From DASXPG01 sp036493755 (GTDB lineage Bacteria; Gemmatimonadota; Gemmatimonadetes; Gemmatimonadales; JACORV01): a stretch of 64,000 nucleotides of DNA. Each line of letters starts with the position of its first letter. Position 1 is the stretch's first letter. The position numbers and the translations under genes are program-made. This document shows positions 1-8,773 of this stretch, one piece after another. The stretch spans positions 3,985 to 67,984 of the forward strand of contig DASXPG010000028.1 in the NCBI GenBank assembly GCA_036493755.1. The letters are read 5' to 3'. Under the pieces are notes generated by a model. The model searched no databases and was not told the DNA's origin. It saw only the letters and a list, made by a program, of their open reading frames with translations.

Positions 1-2
1 GG

Positions 3-572
3 GTGAACGACGAGCGCTGGTACGTCACCCGCAACATTCTCTTCATCGCCGCCGAGCTGCCGGGGACGCCGCTCGCCGTCGACGCCACCCCTTTCCGCCA
101 GCACCCCGACTGGCGGGTCCGCCGCGAGGCGCTGCGGGTCCTCTTCCGCCACGCCGAGGAGCGAACCCGGGCCATCTGCACCGCGCTCTCCGACGAAGAC
201 CCGCGGCTCAAGCAGCTCGCCCTCAATGCCGTGGTCGAGGGCGGTTGCCCCGAGCCGGCGGTGCCGATCCTGGTGTCGATCGCCTCCGACGAAGAGAACG
301 ACAGCGAGCTGCGCGTCGGCGCCATCAAGGCCCTGGGCACCAAGGGCGGAACGTTGCCCCTCGAAGCGCTGCTCAAGCTGACCGAGATCAAGCGGCGGAG
401 CATCATCGACGTCGTCTCCGGCAGCAGCGCCAGCGCCGAATTTCTCGCCGCCATCACCGCGTTAGGCGCCTTGCGCGCCGAGACGCGGGCCCGCGAGCGG
501 CTCGACCTCATTGCCAGAGGCCGGGATCCCGGTGCGGCCAGGGCCGCCGCCGACGCCTTGAGGGGTGCATGA
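3..572 (+). CDS. HEAT-repeat protein, C-terminal part
   Basis: The frame encodes 189 residues of paired amphipathic helices with the Pro/Asp/Arg spacing of HEAT or PBS-lyase repeats, such as HPDWRVRREALRVLF near residues 34-48 and SELRVGAIKALG near 101-112. Such repeats form solenoid scaffolds for protein binding; no catalytic motif is seen. The frame is open to the window edge. The GTG at position 3 may be internal, so the gene probably starts outside the window. The stop overlaps the ATG of the HD-GYP gene (ATGA), so the two are probably co-translated and the scaffold may serve the same signalling pathway. HEAT-type fold is well supported; specific role unknown. Confidence 0.75.
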   Translation: MNDERWYVTRNILFIAAELPGTPLAVDATPFRQHPDWRVRREALRVLFRHAEERTRAICTALSDEDPRLKQLALNAVVEGGCPEPAVPILVSIASDEENDSELRVGAIKALGTKGGTLPLEALLKLTEIKRRSIIDVVSGSSASAEFLAAITALGALRAETRARERLDLIARGRDPGAARAAADALRGA

Positions 573-1831
573 CCGGCACCGAGCTGGCTCCCCTCGCGGT
601 TCGATTCCTCAACGCCTTCGCCCGCGCCCTCTCGACCATGACGCTCTATCCCGAGGGCCATCCGGAGCGGGAAGGGATCATCGATACCGCGCACGAAGCG
701 CTGCGCGCCGTCCAGGCCATGGATCGGCGGGCCTCCTTCTCCTTCCTCGGCGACGAGGTCATTCTCGGCCAGCGCCCCATCCGAGAATTGCGCGGCTGGG
801 ACTGGAGCCAGCGGCTGGCGTCGGCGGGGATTCAGCGGCTCGAGTTCGAGACCGAGGTGACGCGCGAGGAATTCGAAAGCTTCATGAGCGAGGCGCTCGC
901 GCGTCTGACCCTGTCGGCGCTCCAGCAGCAGGCGCCCGCCAGCAGCGCCGGCATCTCGGGTCCCATCAAGTTCGGCTCGGTCGGCATCCGCGAGCAGTAC
1001 AGCGACGAAGAGATCGCCACCGCGAGCATCGATCTGTCGCTCGACGAGGAAGCGGAGACGGTGCGCTGGCTCCACGACGAGGCCCAGCGGGACAATGGCC
1101 TGCAGCTGGCCGAGGTCAGCGCCGTGGTCAGCTCGCTGGCGTCCGCGATGCACGGCGACCAGGCCATCGTGCTGCCGCTGCTCCAGATTCGCCGCTACGA
1201 CCAGTACACCACCACGCACTCGCTGAACGTCTGCGTCCTGGCGATGGGTCTCGCCGAATGGATGGGCCTGGGCGCGCGCGACGTGCGCGCCTTCGGCACC
1301 TCGGGGCTGCTCCACGACATCGGCAAGATCCGGATTCCCAGCGAAATCCTGAACAAGGCGGGCCGCCTAGAGCCTAACGAGCGCCAGATCATGAACGCCC
1401 ACCCAGTCGAGGGGGCGAAGATCATCATCAGCTCGGCGGAGAAGCTCGACCTGGCGGCGGTGGTGGCCTACGAGCACCACATCATGCTCAACGGCGGCGG
1501 TTATCCGACCTTCGATTATCCCCGCGATTGCCACCAGGCCAGCAAGCTGGTACACGTCTGCGATGTGTACGACGCGTTGCGCACCAACCGTCCCTACCGC
1601 GCCGCCTGGCATTCATCGAAGGTGCTGGCCTATCTCGAAGAGCGGTCGGGAACCGAGTTCGATCCCGACGCCACCCGCGCCTTCGTCAAGATGATGGGGG
1701 AATGGGAACCAAAGGTGGCGTCACTGGCGGGCGAAGAAAGTGCACCCGATTCTATCCTTGTCTCTCCTGTCTCTCCTGTCTCTCCCGTCTCTCCTGCCTC
1801 TCCTGTTTCTCCCGTCTCACCTCAGGGGTAG
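569..1831 (+). CDS. HD-GYP domain protein (probable cyclic-di-GMP phosphodiesterase)
   Basis: 420 residues. The C-terminal half has the HD-GYP signature: HDIGKIRIP with the metal-binding His-Asp at about residues 249-250, then a conserved HPVEG segment, EHH, and NGGGYP. HD-GYP proteins hydrolyse cyclic-di-GMP. The N-terminal ~190 residues match no domain I recognise and could be a regulatory or dimerisation region. The start is the ATG in ATGA overlap with the upstream HEAT gene. The last ~22 residues are an SPV/SPA tripeptide run encoded by a 9-bp tandem repeat; they look like an extension from repeat DNA, not part of the fold. The 3' end overlaps the convergent hydrolase gene by 15 bp. Confidence 0.88.
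   Translation: MTGTELAPLAVRFLNAFARALSTMTLYPEGHPEREGIIDTAHEALRAVQAMDRRASFSFLGDEVILGQRPIRELRGWDWSQRLASAGIQRLEFETEVTREEFESFMSEALARLTLSALQQQAPASSAGISGPIKFGSVGIREQYSDEEIATASIDLSLDEEAETVRWLHDEAQRDNGLQLAEVSAVVSSLASAMHGDQAIVLPLLQIRRYDQYTTTHSLNVCVLAMGLAEWMGLGARDVRAFGTSGLLHDIGKIRIPSEILNKAGRLEPNERQIMNAHPVEGAKIIISSAEKLDLAAVVAYEHHIMLNGGGYPTFDYPRDCHQASKLVHVCDVYDALRTNRPYRAAWHSSKVLAYLEERSGTEFDPDATRAFVKMMGEWEPKVASLAGEESAPDSILVSPVSPVSPVSPASPVSPVSPQG
1757..1823. repeat. 9-bp tandem repeat at a gene end
   Basis: About seven imperfect copies of a TCTCCTGTC-like 9-mer lie at the junction of two convergent genes. Read in the HD-GYP frame they give repeated Ser-Pro-Val. The same kind of 9-bp array occurs at the rbfA 3' end with an unrelated unit. 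Confidence 0.85.
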
Positions 1832-2626
1832 AACGAGCTGCTGGAGCGAGGCGCCGACATCGAATGAGTCGGTCGGCTGATCCTGCGTAGCGACGACGAC
1901 GATTCCCGAGAAGGCGGTGCCGCGAAGCGCCGCCTTCGTGGTTTCCAGCGCCAGCGTCGGCATGTTGCAATGCTCGGAGAGATGCGCGAGCACCACCACG
2001 GCGAGCCCGGGATGGGCCACATCACTGATGAGGCGCGCCGCTTCGTTATTGCTCAAGTGTCCGGCGCGGCCGGCGATGCGCGCCCGCACGCTCGGCGGAT
2101 AATCGCTGGAGCGCAGCAGCACCTCGTCATGGTTCGATTCGATGATCAGCGCGTCGAGGCCGCGGAAGGCGTGGCGCAGCGCGGCGGTCGGCGAGCCGAC
2201 GTCGTAGGCGACGCCCAGCCGGCGGCCGTCGGGATCTTCGACGATGAGCATCACCGGCTCGCGCGCATCGTGCGCCGTGGGGAACGCGGTCAGCCGCCAC
2301 GAACCCATCAGCATCGGCCGCGCCGGAAACAGCGGCATCCGTGTCGTGGATTCGTGCAGGTGAACGCCGACCGCGGCGAGCGTCCCGGCGCTGGCCGCCA
2401 CGGGGATTCCCCAGGTGCGCGAGGCCCGCGCCACGCCGCGGCAGTGATCGCCGTGCTCGTGGGTCAGCGCGATTCCCTGGATCCTGTCTGTGGCGCACCC
2501 GGCCCGCTCCAGCCGGCCGGCCAGCTCCTTCAGATGAAAGCCGGCGTCGATGAGCAGCGCGGCATTGCCCGACTCGACCAGCACCGCGTTGCCGCGGCTT
2601 CCCGACCCGAGCACCGTCAGGCGCAT
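1817..2626 (-). CDS. Metallo-beta-lactamase-fold hydrolase (YycJ/WalJ-like)
   Basis: 269 residues. The N-terminus has the MBL pattern of small YycJ/WalJ-type hydrolases: MRLTVLGSGSRGNA, a central DAGF, the metal motif LTHEHGDHCRG (HxHxDH), and later AHDAREPV and AHLSEHCN histidines. The family comprises cytoplasmic metal-dependent hydrolases, some acting as exonucleases; the substrate here is unknown. The start was chosen at the ATG that overlaps the upstream GlmU-like gene by 10 bp, because MRLTVLGSGS aligns with the usual family N-terminus. Last gene of the leftward five-gene operon. Confidence 0.85.
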   Translation of the reverse strand: MRLTVLGSGSRGNAVLVESGNAALLIDAGFHLKELAGRLERAGCATDRIQGIALTHEHGDHCRGVARASRTWGIPVAASAGTLAAVGVHLHESTTRMPLFPARPMLMGSWRLTAFPTAHDAREPVMLIVEDPDGRRLGVAYDVGSPTAALRHAFRGLDALIIESNHDEVLLRSSDYPPSVRARIAGRAGHLSNNEAARLISDVAHPGLAVVVLAHLSEHCNMPTLALETTKAALRGTAFSGIVVVATQDQPTDSFDVGASLQQLVLPLR

Positions 2627-3825
2627 GGCTTCCCCGTGCAGTGAGCCCAGATCGAGGCGAGATAGCGCTTCATGCGGTCGTCGAATTCCACGTTGCGCCG
2701 CGACAGCACCTTGGCGGCGGTCTGGGCGAAGATCTGGCAATCGACCACCTTGCCGGCTTCGTCGGTTCCCCACGCAAACGGTTTGACCGCGCTCTCGGGG
2801 CGCTTGCTCCCGAAGATATTCGCCCCGGTTCCGATCACGCAGCCCGTCGGCAGCATCGTGCCGATCGCCGTCTTCACGTGATCGCCGACCAGCGCGCCGA
2901 GAAACTGCATCCCGGTGTCGATGCGCTGGCCGCCGAGCTGGAGGCGGACGCTGCCGTAGGTGTTCTTGAGGTTCGAGTTGATCGTGCCGGCACCGAGATT
3001 CGCCCAGCGTCCGACGATCGTGTGCCCCAGGAATCCGTCGTGCGCCTTGTTGGAGTAGCCGAGAAAGATCGAGTTCGACACCTCACCGTGGACCACGCAC
3101 CTCGGCCCGATGCTCGCTTCCCGCAGCTGTCCCCCGACGATCCTCGTCCCGCGGCCGATGACCAGCGGTCCCGCGAGCCTCACGAAGGTCCGGATCTCGG
3201 CGCCTTCCTGGATCCAGATCGGTCCGTTGCGGGTGTCGAAGACCACCATCGGCTCGACCAGCGCGCCGTCGGCGACGAGCAGGCTCTCGGGCGGGCCAAG
3301 GACGGTGCAGCCGGCGGGAATCCGTCCGCCCTCGTGATCGTCGAGCACGGCGTTGACGTCGGCGCGGAGGGTCTCGAGGAGATCGGCGACGATTTCCCAC
3401 ACCCCGGTGAGCCGCTTGCCGGGCAGAACCAGCGCCGGCCAGCTCGCGGGAATGTTTTTCGGTCCCTTCCAGTCGGCACCGGAGCGGACCTGGGCGCCGA
3501 TGACCTCGCCGGCGCTGTCGGTGAGCCTGACGCCCGGCGCATCGGCGAGACTCGTGAGATCCGGCCGCTCCTGGCCGGGCACGAATGTCGAGCGCAGGAT
3601 GAGAGAGCTGCGCGCCTCGGGCGCCGAGACGACGGGCGGCGCACCAGGATCCGAGAAATCGGCCAGGTGCGGCGCCGCGAGATGCCCGGCGACGGCGCCG
3701 CAGACCTGCTCGACCCGCTCACGCAGCAGCCATGCGCCATGGCGCAGCTCGCCGATGGGACGCGACTCGGTGAAAGGCAGAAAGCGCGGGACGTCGGCGG
3801 GGTCGTCGTAGAGATAGACCGGCAT
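2617..3825 (-). CDS. Alternative bacterial GlmU-like protein (sugar nucleotidyltransferase with left-handed beta helix)
   Basis: 402 residues. The N-terminus (YLYDDPADVPRFLPFTESRP, then GELRHG and LRERVE) matches the alternative bacterial GlmU type, in which the usual GlmU N-terminal signature is replaced. The C-terminal half from about residue 200 has hexapeptide-type turns (GPLVIGRGTRI, ASIGPRCVVHG, LGHTIVGRWANLGAGTINSN) typical of a left-handed beta-helix acyltransferase. The family is expected to make UDP-N-acetylglucosamine from glucosamine-1-phosphate, though activity on another sugar is possible. The start ATG overlaps the stop of the mannose-1-phosphate guanylyltransferase gene by one base, so both sugar-nucleotide genes are probably co-expressed. 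Confidence 0.82.
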   Translation of the reverse strand: MPVYLYDDPADVPRFLPFTESRPIGELRHGAWLLRERVEQVCGAVAGHLAAPHLADFSDPGAPPVVSAPEARSSLILRSTFVPGQERPDLTSLADAPGVRLTDSAGEVIGAQVRSGADWKGPKNIPASWPALVLPGKRLTGVWEIVADLLETLRADVNAVLDDHEGGRIPAGCTVLGPPESLLVADGALVEPMVVFDTRNGPIWIQEGAEIRTFVRLAGPLVIGRGTRIVGGQLREASIGPRCVVHGEVSNSIFLGYSNKAHDGFLGHTIVGRWANLGAGTINSNLKNTYGSVRLQLGGQRIDTGMQFLGALVGDHVKTAIGTMLPTGCVIGTGANIFGSKRPESAVKPFAWGTDEAGKVVDCQIFAQTAAKVLSRRNVEFDDRMKRYLASIWAHCTGKPCA

Positions 3826-4859
3826 CAGGCTCCGCGCTCTCCGGCGAGATCCCGCGGCAGCTTGTCGAGAAGCTTCTTGAGATCGGGGGCCTTCGCCGCC
3901 GTCGTCACCAGGGTGACGCCGTGCGCGCGCACCACCACCGCGCCTTCGATGCCGAACACGACCGTCGGGCCATCCTCACTCCAGACCACGCAGTCCTTCG
4001 CATCGACCAGGTGCGCCATCCCCACGGCGATGTTGCCCGCGGCATCGGCGTTACGCACGCGGCGGAGCGCGGCCCACGAGCCGACGTCGTCCCAGAGGAA
4101 GCTTCCTTCGATCACGGCGCCGCGGCTGGTCCGTTCGAAAAGCCCGACGTCGATGCTGACCGGCTTCAGCGCCTTGAAGGCCGCCGCGGCGTCGCCCTTC
4201 TCGAAGAGCGGGAGGGCCGGCGCCAGCTCCGGCGTGTGCGCCACCAGCTCGGCCTTGAGCCGCGCCGCGGTCCAGGCGAAGAGGCCGGTGTTCCAGAGCG
4301 CTCCCTCGGTGATCAGCCTGCGCGCGGCGTCCTCCGTCGGTTTCTCGACGAAGCGGGCGATGCGCTTGCCGGTGCCTAACGGCTTGCCGGGGACGATGTA
4401 GCCGTAGCCGGTCTCGGGACGCACCGGCGTGGCGCCGACGGTCACCAGCACATCCTCGCTCTCGGCCAGCTCGATCGCGCGGGTCGCGGCGGCACGGAAT
4501 CGCTCGGCATCGCCGACCGCCCAGTCGGCGTGCATCGACAGCACCGACGCGGCGCTGTCGGCCTGCGCGGCGTGCGCCGTGGCCCAGGCAAGCGCCGGCG
4601 CGGTGGACGCGGCCCGCGGCTCGGCCAGCACATTTTCGGGCGGCAGCATCGGCAGCGCGTTACGGGTCGTCGCCTGGAGCGTCTTCGACGTGACGATCAG
4701 CACCCGTTGCGCGGGAATGAGCGGCAGAATGCGGCGCACCGCGTCGAGCAGGAGCGATTCGGAGCCGGCGAGATTGAGGAACTGCTTGGGTGCGGTCGCG
4801 CTCGAAAGAGGCCAGAAGCGGGAGCCGACGCCGCCGGCCAGGACGACGGCCCAGCGCAT
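3825..4859 (-). CDS. manC: Mannose-1-phosphate guanylyltransferase
   Basis: 344 residues. Makes GDP-mannose from mannose-1-phosphate and GTP in the cytoplasm. Signature motifs are visible: LAGGVGSRFWPLSSATAPKQF at residues 7-27, a central NTGLFAWTA, FVEKPTED, and FLWDDVGSWAAL. The length fits the short form without the C-terminal phosphomannose isomerase domain. It lies between a response regulator (2 bp gap) and the GlmU-like gene (1 bp overlap), which suggests supply of activated sugars for surface polysaccharide under a shared promoter. Confidence 0.92.
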   Translation of the reverse strand: MRWAVVLAGGVGSRFWPLSSATAPKQFLNLAGSESLLLDAVRRILPLIPAQRVLIVTSKTLQATTRNALPMLPPENVLAEPRAASTAPALAWATAHAAQADSAASVLSMHADWAVGDAERFRAAATRAIELAESEDVLVTVGATPVRPETGYGYIVPGKPLGTGKRIARFVEKPTEDAARRLITEGALWNTGLFAWTAARLKAELVAHTPELAPALPLFEKGDAAAAFKALKPVSIDVGLFERTSRGAVIEGSFLWDDVGSWAALRRVRNADAAGNIAVGMAHLVDAKDCVVWSEDGPTVVFGIEGAVVVRAHGVTLVTTAAKAPDLKKLLDKLPRDLAGERGA

Positions 4860-4860
4860 C

Positions 4861-5271
4861 TCAGCCCTCTCCGCCGATTTCGGCGTCGGGATCGTCGCCC
4901 AGCAGTCCGGCGATCTGGCGGTAAAGCTTCTTGGGCGAGAACGGCTTGGTGATGATCGCCGCGGCGCCCTTCTCGCGCGCTTCTTCGACCTGGCCGATCT
5001 GGCCGGCCGCGGTGAGCACGACCATCGGAATCTTCGCCAGCCGCGCGTCCTTGCGGGCCTGAACGAGAAACTCGACGCCGGTCATGCCGGGCATGTTGAG
5101 ATCCACGAGGACGCAGTCGATGTCGGTGTGCTGGCCGAGCGCGACGAGCCCCGCGGCGCCGTCGGGCGCCAGCGAGACCTTGTAGGGCCCGCGCTCGAAT
5201 TGCATCCGCACGATTCGGCCGATGTGGGGTTCGTCATCGACGACGAGCAAATGGTGGGACGGTCCAGCCAC
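4861..5271 (-). CDS. Single-domain response regulator (CheY-like)
   Basis: 136 residues, receiver domain only. The acidic pocket is VDDE at 11-14, the phospho-acceptor Asp57 is in VDLNMPGMTG, the switch Thr87 is in VVLTAAG, and Lys109 is in ITKPFSP. No output domain is present, so it should signal by protein contact. GTG start directly after the stop of the roadblock gene. The pairing with a roadblock/LC7 protein recalls regulators of small GTPases or motility, but no MglA-type GTPase is present here. Confidence 0.9.
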   Translation of the reverse strand: MAGPSHHLLVVDDEPHIGRIVRMQFERGPYKVSLAPDGAAGLVALGQHTDIDCVLVDLNMPGMTGVEFLVQARKDARLAKIPMVVLTAAGQIGQVEEAREKGAAAIITKPFSPKKLYRQIAGLLGDDPDAEIGGEG

Positions 5272-5625
5272 CTAGAGCAGTCCGGCGATCTCCGCGCGGT
5301 GGCGGCTCAGATCGTAGAGCAGGGGACCGGCGTTGGTGCGCGGCCGCAGCATCACCAGCAGCTTGGCGTCGCTGGACAGATTGGTGAGGATCGCGAGCCC
5401 CGAGGCGAATTCGATCACCCCGGTGGTCATCGCGCCGCGCCCCGCATGGTGACCGAGCTGCTCGGTGGCCTGAACCACGTTCGGCACGAGCGCCGACAGT
5501 ACCTCGGCATCCACGCCGTTGGCGGAGTGGCTGGCGATCGGCAGACCATCGTTGCCGAGGAGAATCACCGCCTCGACGCCCTCGCGGCGACCCAGGGCGT
5601 CAACGACGTCACGAATGCTGGCCAT
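5272..5625 (-). CDS. Roadblock/LC7-family protein (MglB-like)
   Basis: 117 residues with the roadblock pattern: a helix with DVVDALGRREGVEAVILLGNDG, then a beta-rich half (GAMTTGVIEFASGLAILTNL). Members bind and regulate small GTPases of the MglA/Ras type or act as scaffolds. I chose the ATG at 5625 over the in-frame ATG at 5634 because the latter lies inside the -10 hexamer of the promoter at 5633-5661. Transcription would then begin at about the ATG, giving a nearly leaderless mRNA. First gene of the leftward operon. Confidence 0.82.
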   Translation of the reverse strand: MASIRDVVDALGRREGVEAVILLGNDGLPIASHSANGVDAEVLSALVPNVVQATEQLGHHAGRGAMTTGVIEFASGLAILTNLSSDAKLLVMLRPRTNAGPLLYDLSRHRAEIAGLL

Positions 5626-5632
5626 GATCCCC

Positions 5633-5661
5633 ATCGTAGGAGGCCCCGGGGGCTCTGTCAA
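5633..5661 (-). promoter_or_regulatory. Sigma70-type promoter of the leftward operon
   Basis: On the minus strand TTGACA (5661-5656), a 17-bp spacer and TACGAT (5638-5633) give a near-consensus promoter. The predicted transcription start falls at about 5625-5627, on or just before the roadblock ATG. Confidence 0.72.
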
Positions 5662-5664
5662 GCA

Positions 5665-5704
5665 TTGTGACGACATTGCATGCAGGCTCTAACTCGTCTA
5701 TTCT
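5665..5704 (+). promoter_or_regulatory. Possible promoter of the lipoprotein gene
   Basis: Two overlapping candidates exist: TTGTGA-17 bp-TCTAAC (5665-5693) and TTGCAT-17 bp-TATTCT (5676-5704). Either would start transcription within about 20 bp of the ATG at 5719. Both are imperfect. Confidence 0.35.
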
Positions 5705-5718
5705 TCGAATCTTGCGCC

Positions 5719-6315
5719 ATGTCTGACCTTATGCGACGGTACCCGTGGCTGACGGCCCTCGCCGCCAGCGCCTGCCTCGTGGGCTGCGGCAGCGGCATCG
5801 ACGTGCCGCCGGCCACCACGGCGGTTACCCAGCAGCAGATCCACCTCTATGCCATCGCTGGTACGCCGGTCGGAACGCCGTCGGCCTACGACATGGTCCA
5901 GCTCGGCGAGGTGCAGATTTTCCGCAGCAACAGCTGGGACTATGTCTTCGATCTCGGTCCCGACAGCAGCTACGGCCTCGGCACCACCGGCGACACCATC
6001 GCGGTCATTCTGCCGCGAGGCTACTTCGGCTTCGCCGAGGACGGCGGCGTGATCTGGACGCTGTCGTCGTTCGACTCGGTGCTGGTCGCCCCGATCATCG
6101 GCTACGAGCAAAAGAAGGCGACCCGCGTGCGCGCGGGGGACACCTTCCTTGTTTCCTCGCGTGCCCAGGCCTGCAACTTCGGCGTCAGCCGGCCGCTCTA
6201 CGCCAAGGGCCTGATCCAGTCCATCGACCTGGTCACCCGCAGCGCGGTGATCCTCATGGAAGTCGATACCAACTGCGGATTCATCGGCCTCGGCATAGGC
6301 ATTCCAACTCACTGA
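5719..6315 (+). CDS. Predicted lipoprotein of unknown function
   Basis: 198 residues. The N-terminus has a basic stretch, a hydrophobic core (LTALAASACLVGC) and a lipobox ending LVGC, so the mature protein should be lipid-anchored at Cys23 or nearby. The rest is beta-rich with repeated Ile/Val/Tyr strands and resembles no family I know. ATG at 5719 was chosen; an in-frame ATG at 5731 also leaves a complete signal peptide. It is divergent from the roadblock operon and followed 3 bp later by serS. Confidence 0.7.
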   Translation: MSDLMRRYPWLTALAASACLVGCGSGIDVPPATTAVTQQQIHLYAIAGTPVGTPSAYDMVQLGEVQIFRSNSWDYVFDLGPDSSYGLGTTGDTIAVILPRGYFGFAEDGGVIWTLSSFDSVLVAPIIGYEQKKATRVRAGDTFLVSSRAQACNFGVSRPLYAKGLIQSIDLVTRSAVILMEVDTNCGFIGLGIGIPTH

Positions 6316-6318
6316 CGG

Positions 6319-7611
6319 ATGATTGACGCGCGCGTCTTCAAGGACGCGGACGCCTACGCGGCAGCCCGGCAGGGGCTGACTCGCCGCGGCGACGCGGCCC
6401 TCGGAGCGCTGCTCGATGAGCTGCGCGCCGAAGATGAAAAGCGCCGCCGAGCCATCGCCGAGGGCGAGGCGCTCAAGGCCGAGCAGAACACCAAGAGCAA
6501 GCTCGTTGCCGAGACCAAGAAGAAGGGCGGGGACGCCAGCGCGCTCCTCGCCGAGCTGGGCGATCTGTCCCGGCGCGCGAGCGAGAGGCAGTCGGCCGCC
6601 GATGCCGCCGATGCCGCTTTTCGCGCGCGCCTCCTCAACGTTCCCAACACCCCGGCTCCCGATGTCCAGGCCGGCGACGCCAGCCACAATACCGTGGTCC
6701 GCAATTGGGGCGATGTGCCGGCAGCGGCCGAGTGGCGCAAGCCGCACTGGGATCTTGCCAAAGAGCTGGGCATTCTGGATTTCGAGCGCGCCGCCAAGCT
6801 TGCCGGGGCAGGCTTCCCGCTCTACGTCGGACTGGGGGCGCGGCTGGAGCGCGCGCTGATCACCTATCTGCTCCAGCTTCAGGCGCAGACCCACGGCTAT
6901 ACCGAAATCGCGCCGCCCTTTGTGGTGAATCGCGCCACGATGACCGGCACGGGCCAGCTGCCCAAATTCGAAGACGATCTCTATCGCACCAGCACCGATG
7001 ATCTCTTTCTGATCCCGACCGCCGAGGTGCCGGTCACCAACCTGCATCGCGATGAGATACTCGCCGCGAGCGACCTCCCCCGCCGGTATACCGCGTACAC
7101 GCCCTGCTGGCGGCGCGAGGCCGGTGCGGCCGGCGCCGATACCCGCGGCATCTTGCGGGTGCATCAGTTCGACAAGGTCGAAATCGTCTGGTTCACCGAG
7201 CCGTCGAAGTCAGACGAGGCGCTCGAACAGCTCACGTCGCATGCCGAGATGGCGCTGCAGAACCTGGGCCTCCCGTATCGCGTGCTGAAACTCGCGACCG
7301 GTGATCTCGGGTTCGCCAACTATCGGACCTACGATCTGGAGACCTGGGCGCCGGGTGTCGGCAAGTGGCTCGAGGTGTCGAGTTGCTCCAGCTACGGCGA
7401 TTTCCAGGCGCGCCGGATGAACATCCGGTATCGCGCGGCCGCGGGCGCCAAACCCGAGTTCGTGCACACCCTCAACGGCTCGGCGCTCGGATTGGCGCGG
7501 ACCTTCATCGCGGTGCTGGAGAACTACCAGGAGCCCGACGGCTCGATTCGCATTCCCGATGTCCTCGTTCCGCTCATGGGCGTGGACCGCATCGGACCTG
7601 GTCGTGCGTGA
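6319..7611 (+). CDS. serS: Seryl-tRNA synthetase
   Basis: 430 residues, the normal bacterial length. It charges tRNA-Ser (and, where present, tRNA-Sec) with serine. The N-terminal ~110 residues are the charged coiled-coil arm that binds the long variable arm of the tRNA. The class II core follows: motif 2 region TPCWRREAGAAGADTRGILRVHQF and motif 3 region NGSALGLARTFIAVLENYQ. The presence of a tRNA-Sec at 55.2 kb means this enzyme should also make Ser-tRNA-Sec. The start is the ATG 3 bp after the lipoprotein gene. Confidence 0.96.
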   Translation: MIDARVFKDADAYAAARQGLTRRGDAALGALLDELRAEDEKRRRAIAEGEALKAEQNTKSKLVAETKKKGGDASALLAELGDLSRRASERQSAADAADAAFRARLLNVPNTPAPDVQAGDASHNTVVRNWGDVPAAAEWRKPHWDLAKELGILDFERAAKLAGAGFPLYVGLGARLERALITYLLQLQAQTHGYTEIAPPFVVNRATMTGTGQLPKFEDDLYRTSTDDLFLIPTAEVPVTNLHRDEILAASDLPRRYTAYTPCWRREAGAAGADTRGILRVHQFDKVEIVWFTEPSKSDEALEQLTSHAEMALQNLGLPYRVLKLATGDLGFANYRTYDLETWAPGVGKWLEVSSCSSYGDFQARRMNIRYRAAAGAKPEFVHTLNGSALGLARTFIAVLENYQEPDGSIRIPDVLVPLMGVDRIGPGRA

Positions 7612-8773
7612 TTCGGTCCGCCTCGCATCGCGGCCGGTGACGCTCTGGTCGCTGCTCGGGGTCGCTTCCTTCCTCATTGTGGTGTTCGCGGTGATGGTCG
7701 CGCGCCACCTGACGCGCGATGCCCGGCGCGCCTCGCAGAGCTATGCCGAGGTGTTCCGCGGACTGGCCAGCGCCAGCGAGGGCGGCGCCACCGACGCCCT
7801 CTTCCAGCAGATGACCGAAATCCGCGAGCAGGGCATCCCTATCGTCGTGACCGACTCGGCCGGCGTCGCGACCGATACCTCGAACATGCCCGAGCCGATG
7901 GCGCTCGACTCGCCCGCGATGCGCACCTTCATCGGCACCCTCGACCGCTTCAACGCGCCGCTGGTCGAGCCGCAGATCGGCATCATCCATTTCGGCGCGC
8001 CGCCGGTGCGCCGCGCGCTGCGCTGGATTCTGGCATCGATGGTCGCGTCACTGCTGGCGCTCCTGGGTACGGGCGTGCTGGCCAGGCGGGTGCAGGTGAG
8101 GGCGGGGCAGGACCGGGTCTTCGTCGCCATGGCGCGCGAGTCGGCGCACCAGCTCGGGACACCGCTTACGTCGCTCGCGGGCTGGATCGAGCAGCTGCGG
8201 GGCAGCGGCGATGAAGCGACGCGCGAAGTCGCCGAACATCTCGCTGCCGATTACCGGCGGCTGGAGCGGGTGTCGCGCCGCTTCGAGCGCATCGGCCAGC
8301 CGCCGCGGGAAGAGCGGGTGGATGTCGGCGCCCTGGCGACGGCCGCCGCCGCCTATTTCCGCCCCCGGATGCCGCGGCTCGCCAATGCGGTGCAGATCGA
8401 CGTCTCGGTGGATAGCCAGGCGCCGGTGGTGAGCGGCGATCCGCTATTGCTGGAGTGGGCGCTGGAGGCGCTGGTCAAGAATGCCGTCGACGCTCTGCGC
8501 GGGCGCAGCGGAACGATTCACCTCACCGTTGGCGACGAGCCCGATAGCGTCGTGCTCACCGTGGAAGACGACGGCCCCGGCGTGCCGCAGCCCATCGCCA
8601 CCGATCTGTTCGAGCCGGGGATCACGACCAAGACCGGCGGCTGGGGTCTGGGTCTCGCGCTGACGCGGCGCATCGTCGAAGAAGGATTTCACGGCCGCGT
8701 GCAGCTCGAGCCGTCGGCGATGGGTGGGGCGCGGTTCGCGATGCGGTTGCCGCGCGCGGCGGGGTCGGCGTGA
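7604..8773 (+). CDS. Membrane sensor histidine kinase
   Basis: 389 residues from the GTG overlapping serS by 8 bp. Transmembrane helices are predicted at about residues 12-33 and 141-160, flanking a ~105-residue periplasmic sensor. The H-box is atypical, ARESAHQLGTPLTSLAGW with phospho-acceptor His182. It is followed by the N-box (ALVKNAVDAL), DDGPGVP and the G-box GWGLGLALTRRIVE. A HAMP domain is not obvious. No response regulator is adjacent, so the partner is unknown. The stop overlaps the helicase start by 4 bp. Confidence 0.9.
   Translation: MRDSVRLASRPVTLWSLLGVASFLIVVFAVMVARHLTRDARRASQSYAEVFRGLASASEGGATDALFQQMTEIREQGIPIVVTDSAGVATDTSNMPEPMALDSPAMRTFIGTLDRFNAPLVEPQIGIIHFGAPPVRRALRWILASMVASLLALLGTGVLARRVQVRAGQDRVFVAMARESAHQLGTPLTSLAGWIEQLRGSGDEATREVAEHLAADYRRLERVSRRFERIGQPPREERVDVGALATAAAAYFRPRMPRLANAVQIDVSVDSQAPVVSGDPLLLEWALEALVKNAVDALRGRSGTIHLTVGDEPDSVVLTVEDDGPGVPQPIATDLFEPGITTKTGGWGLGLALTRRIVEEGFHGRVQLEPSAMGGARFAMRLPRAAGSA

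Noticed and set aside
1757..1823. CRISPR-like array
   Set aside because: Units are 9 bp with no spacers, so it is a simple tandem repeat, not CRISPR. The same holds for 29127-29216.
5698..7164. Long antisense frame opposite the lipoprotein gene and serS
   Set aside because: The plus-strand genes have clear families; this frame has none.
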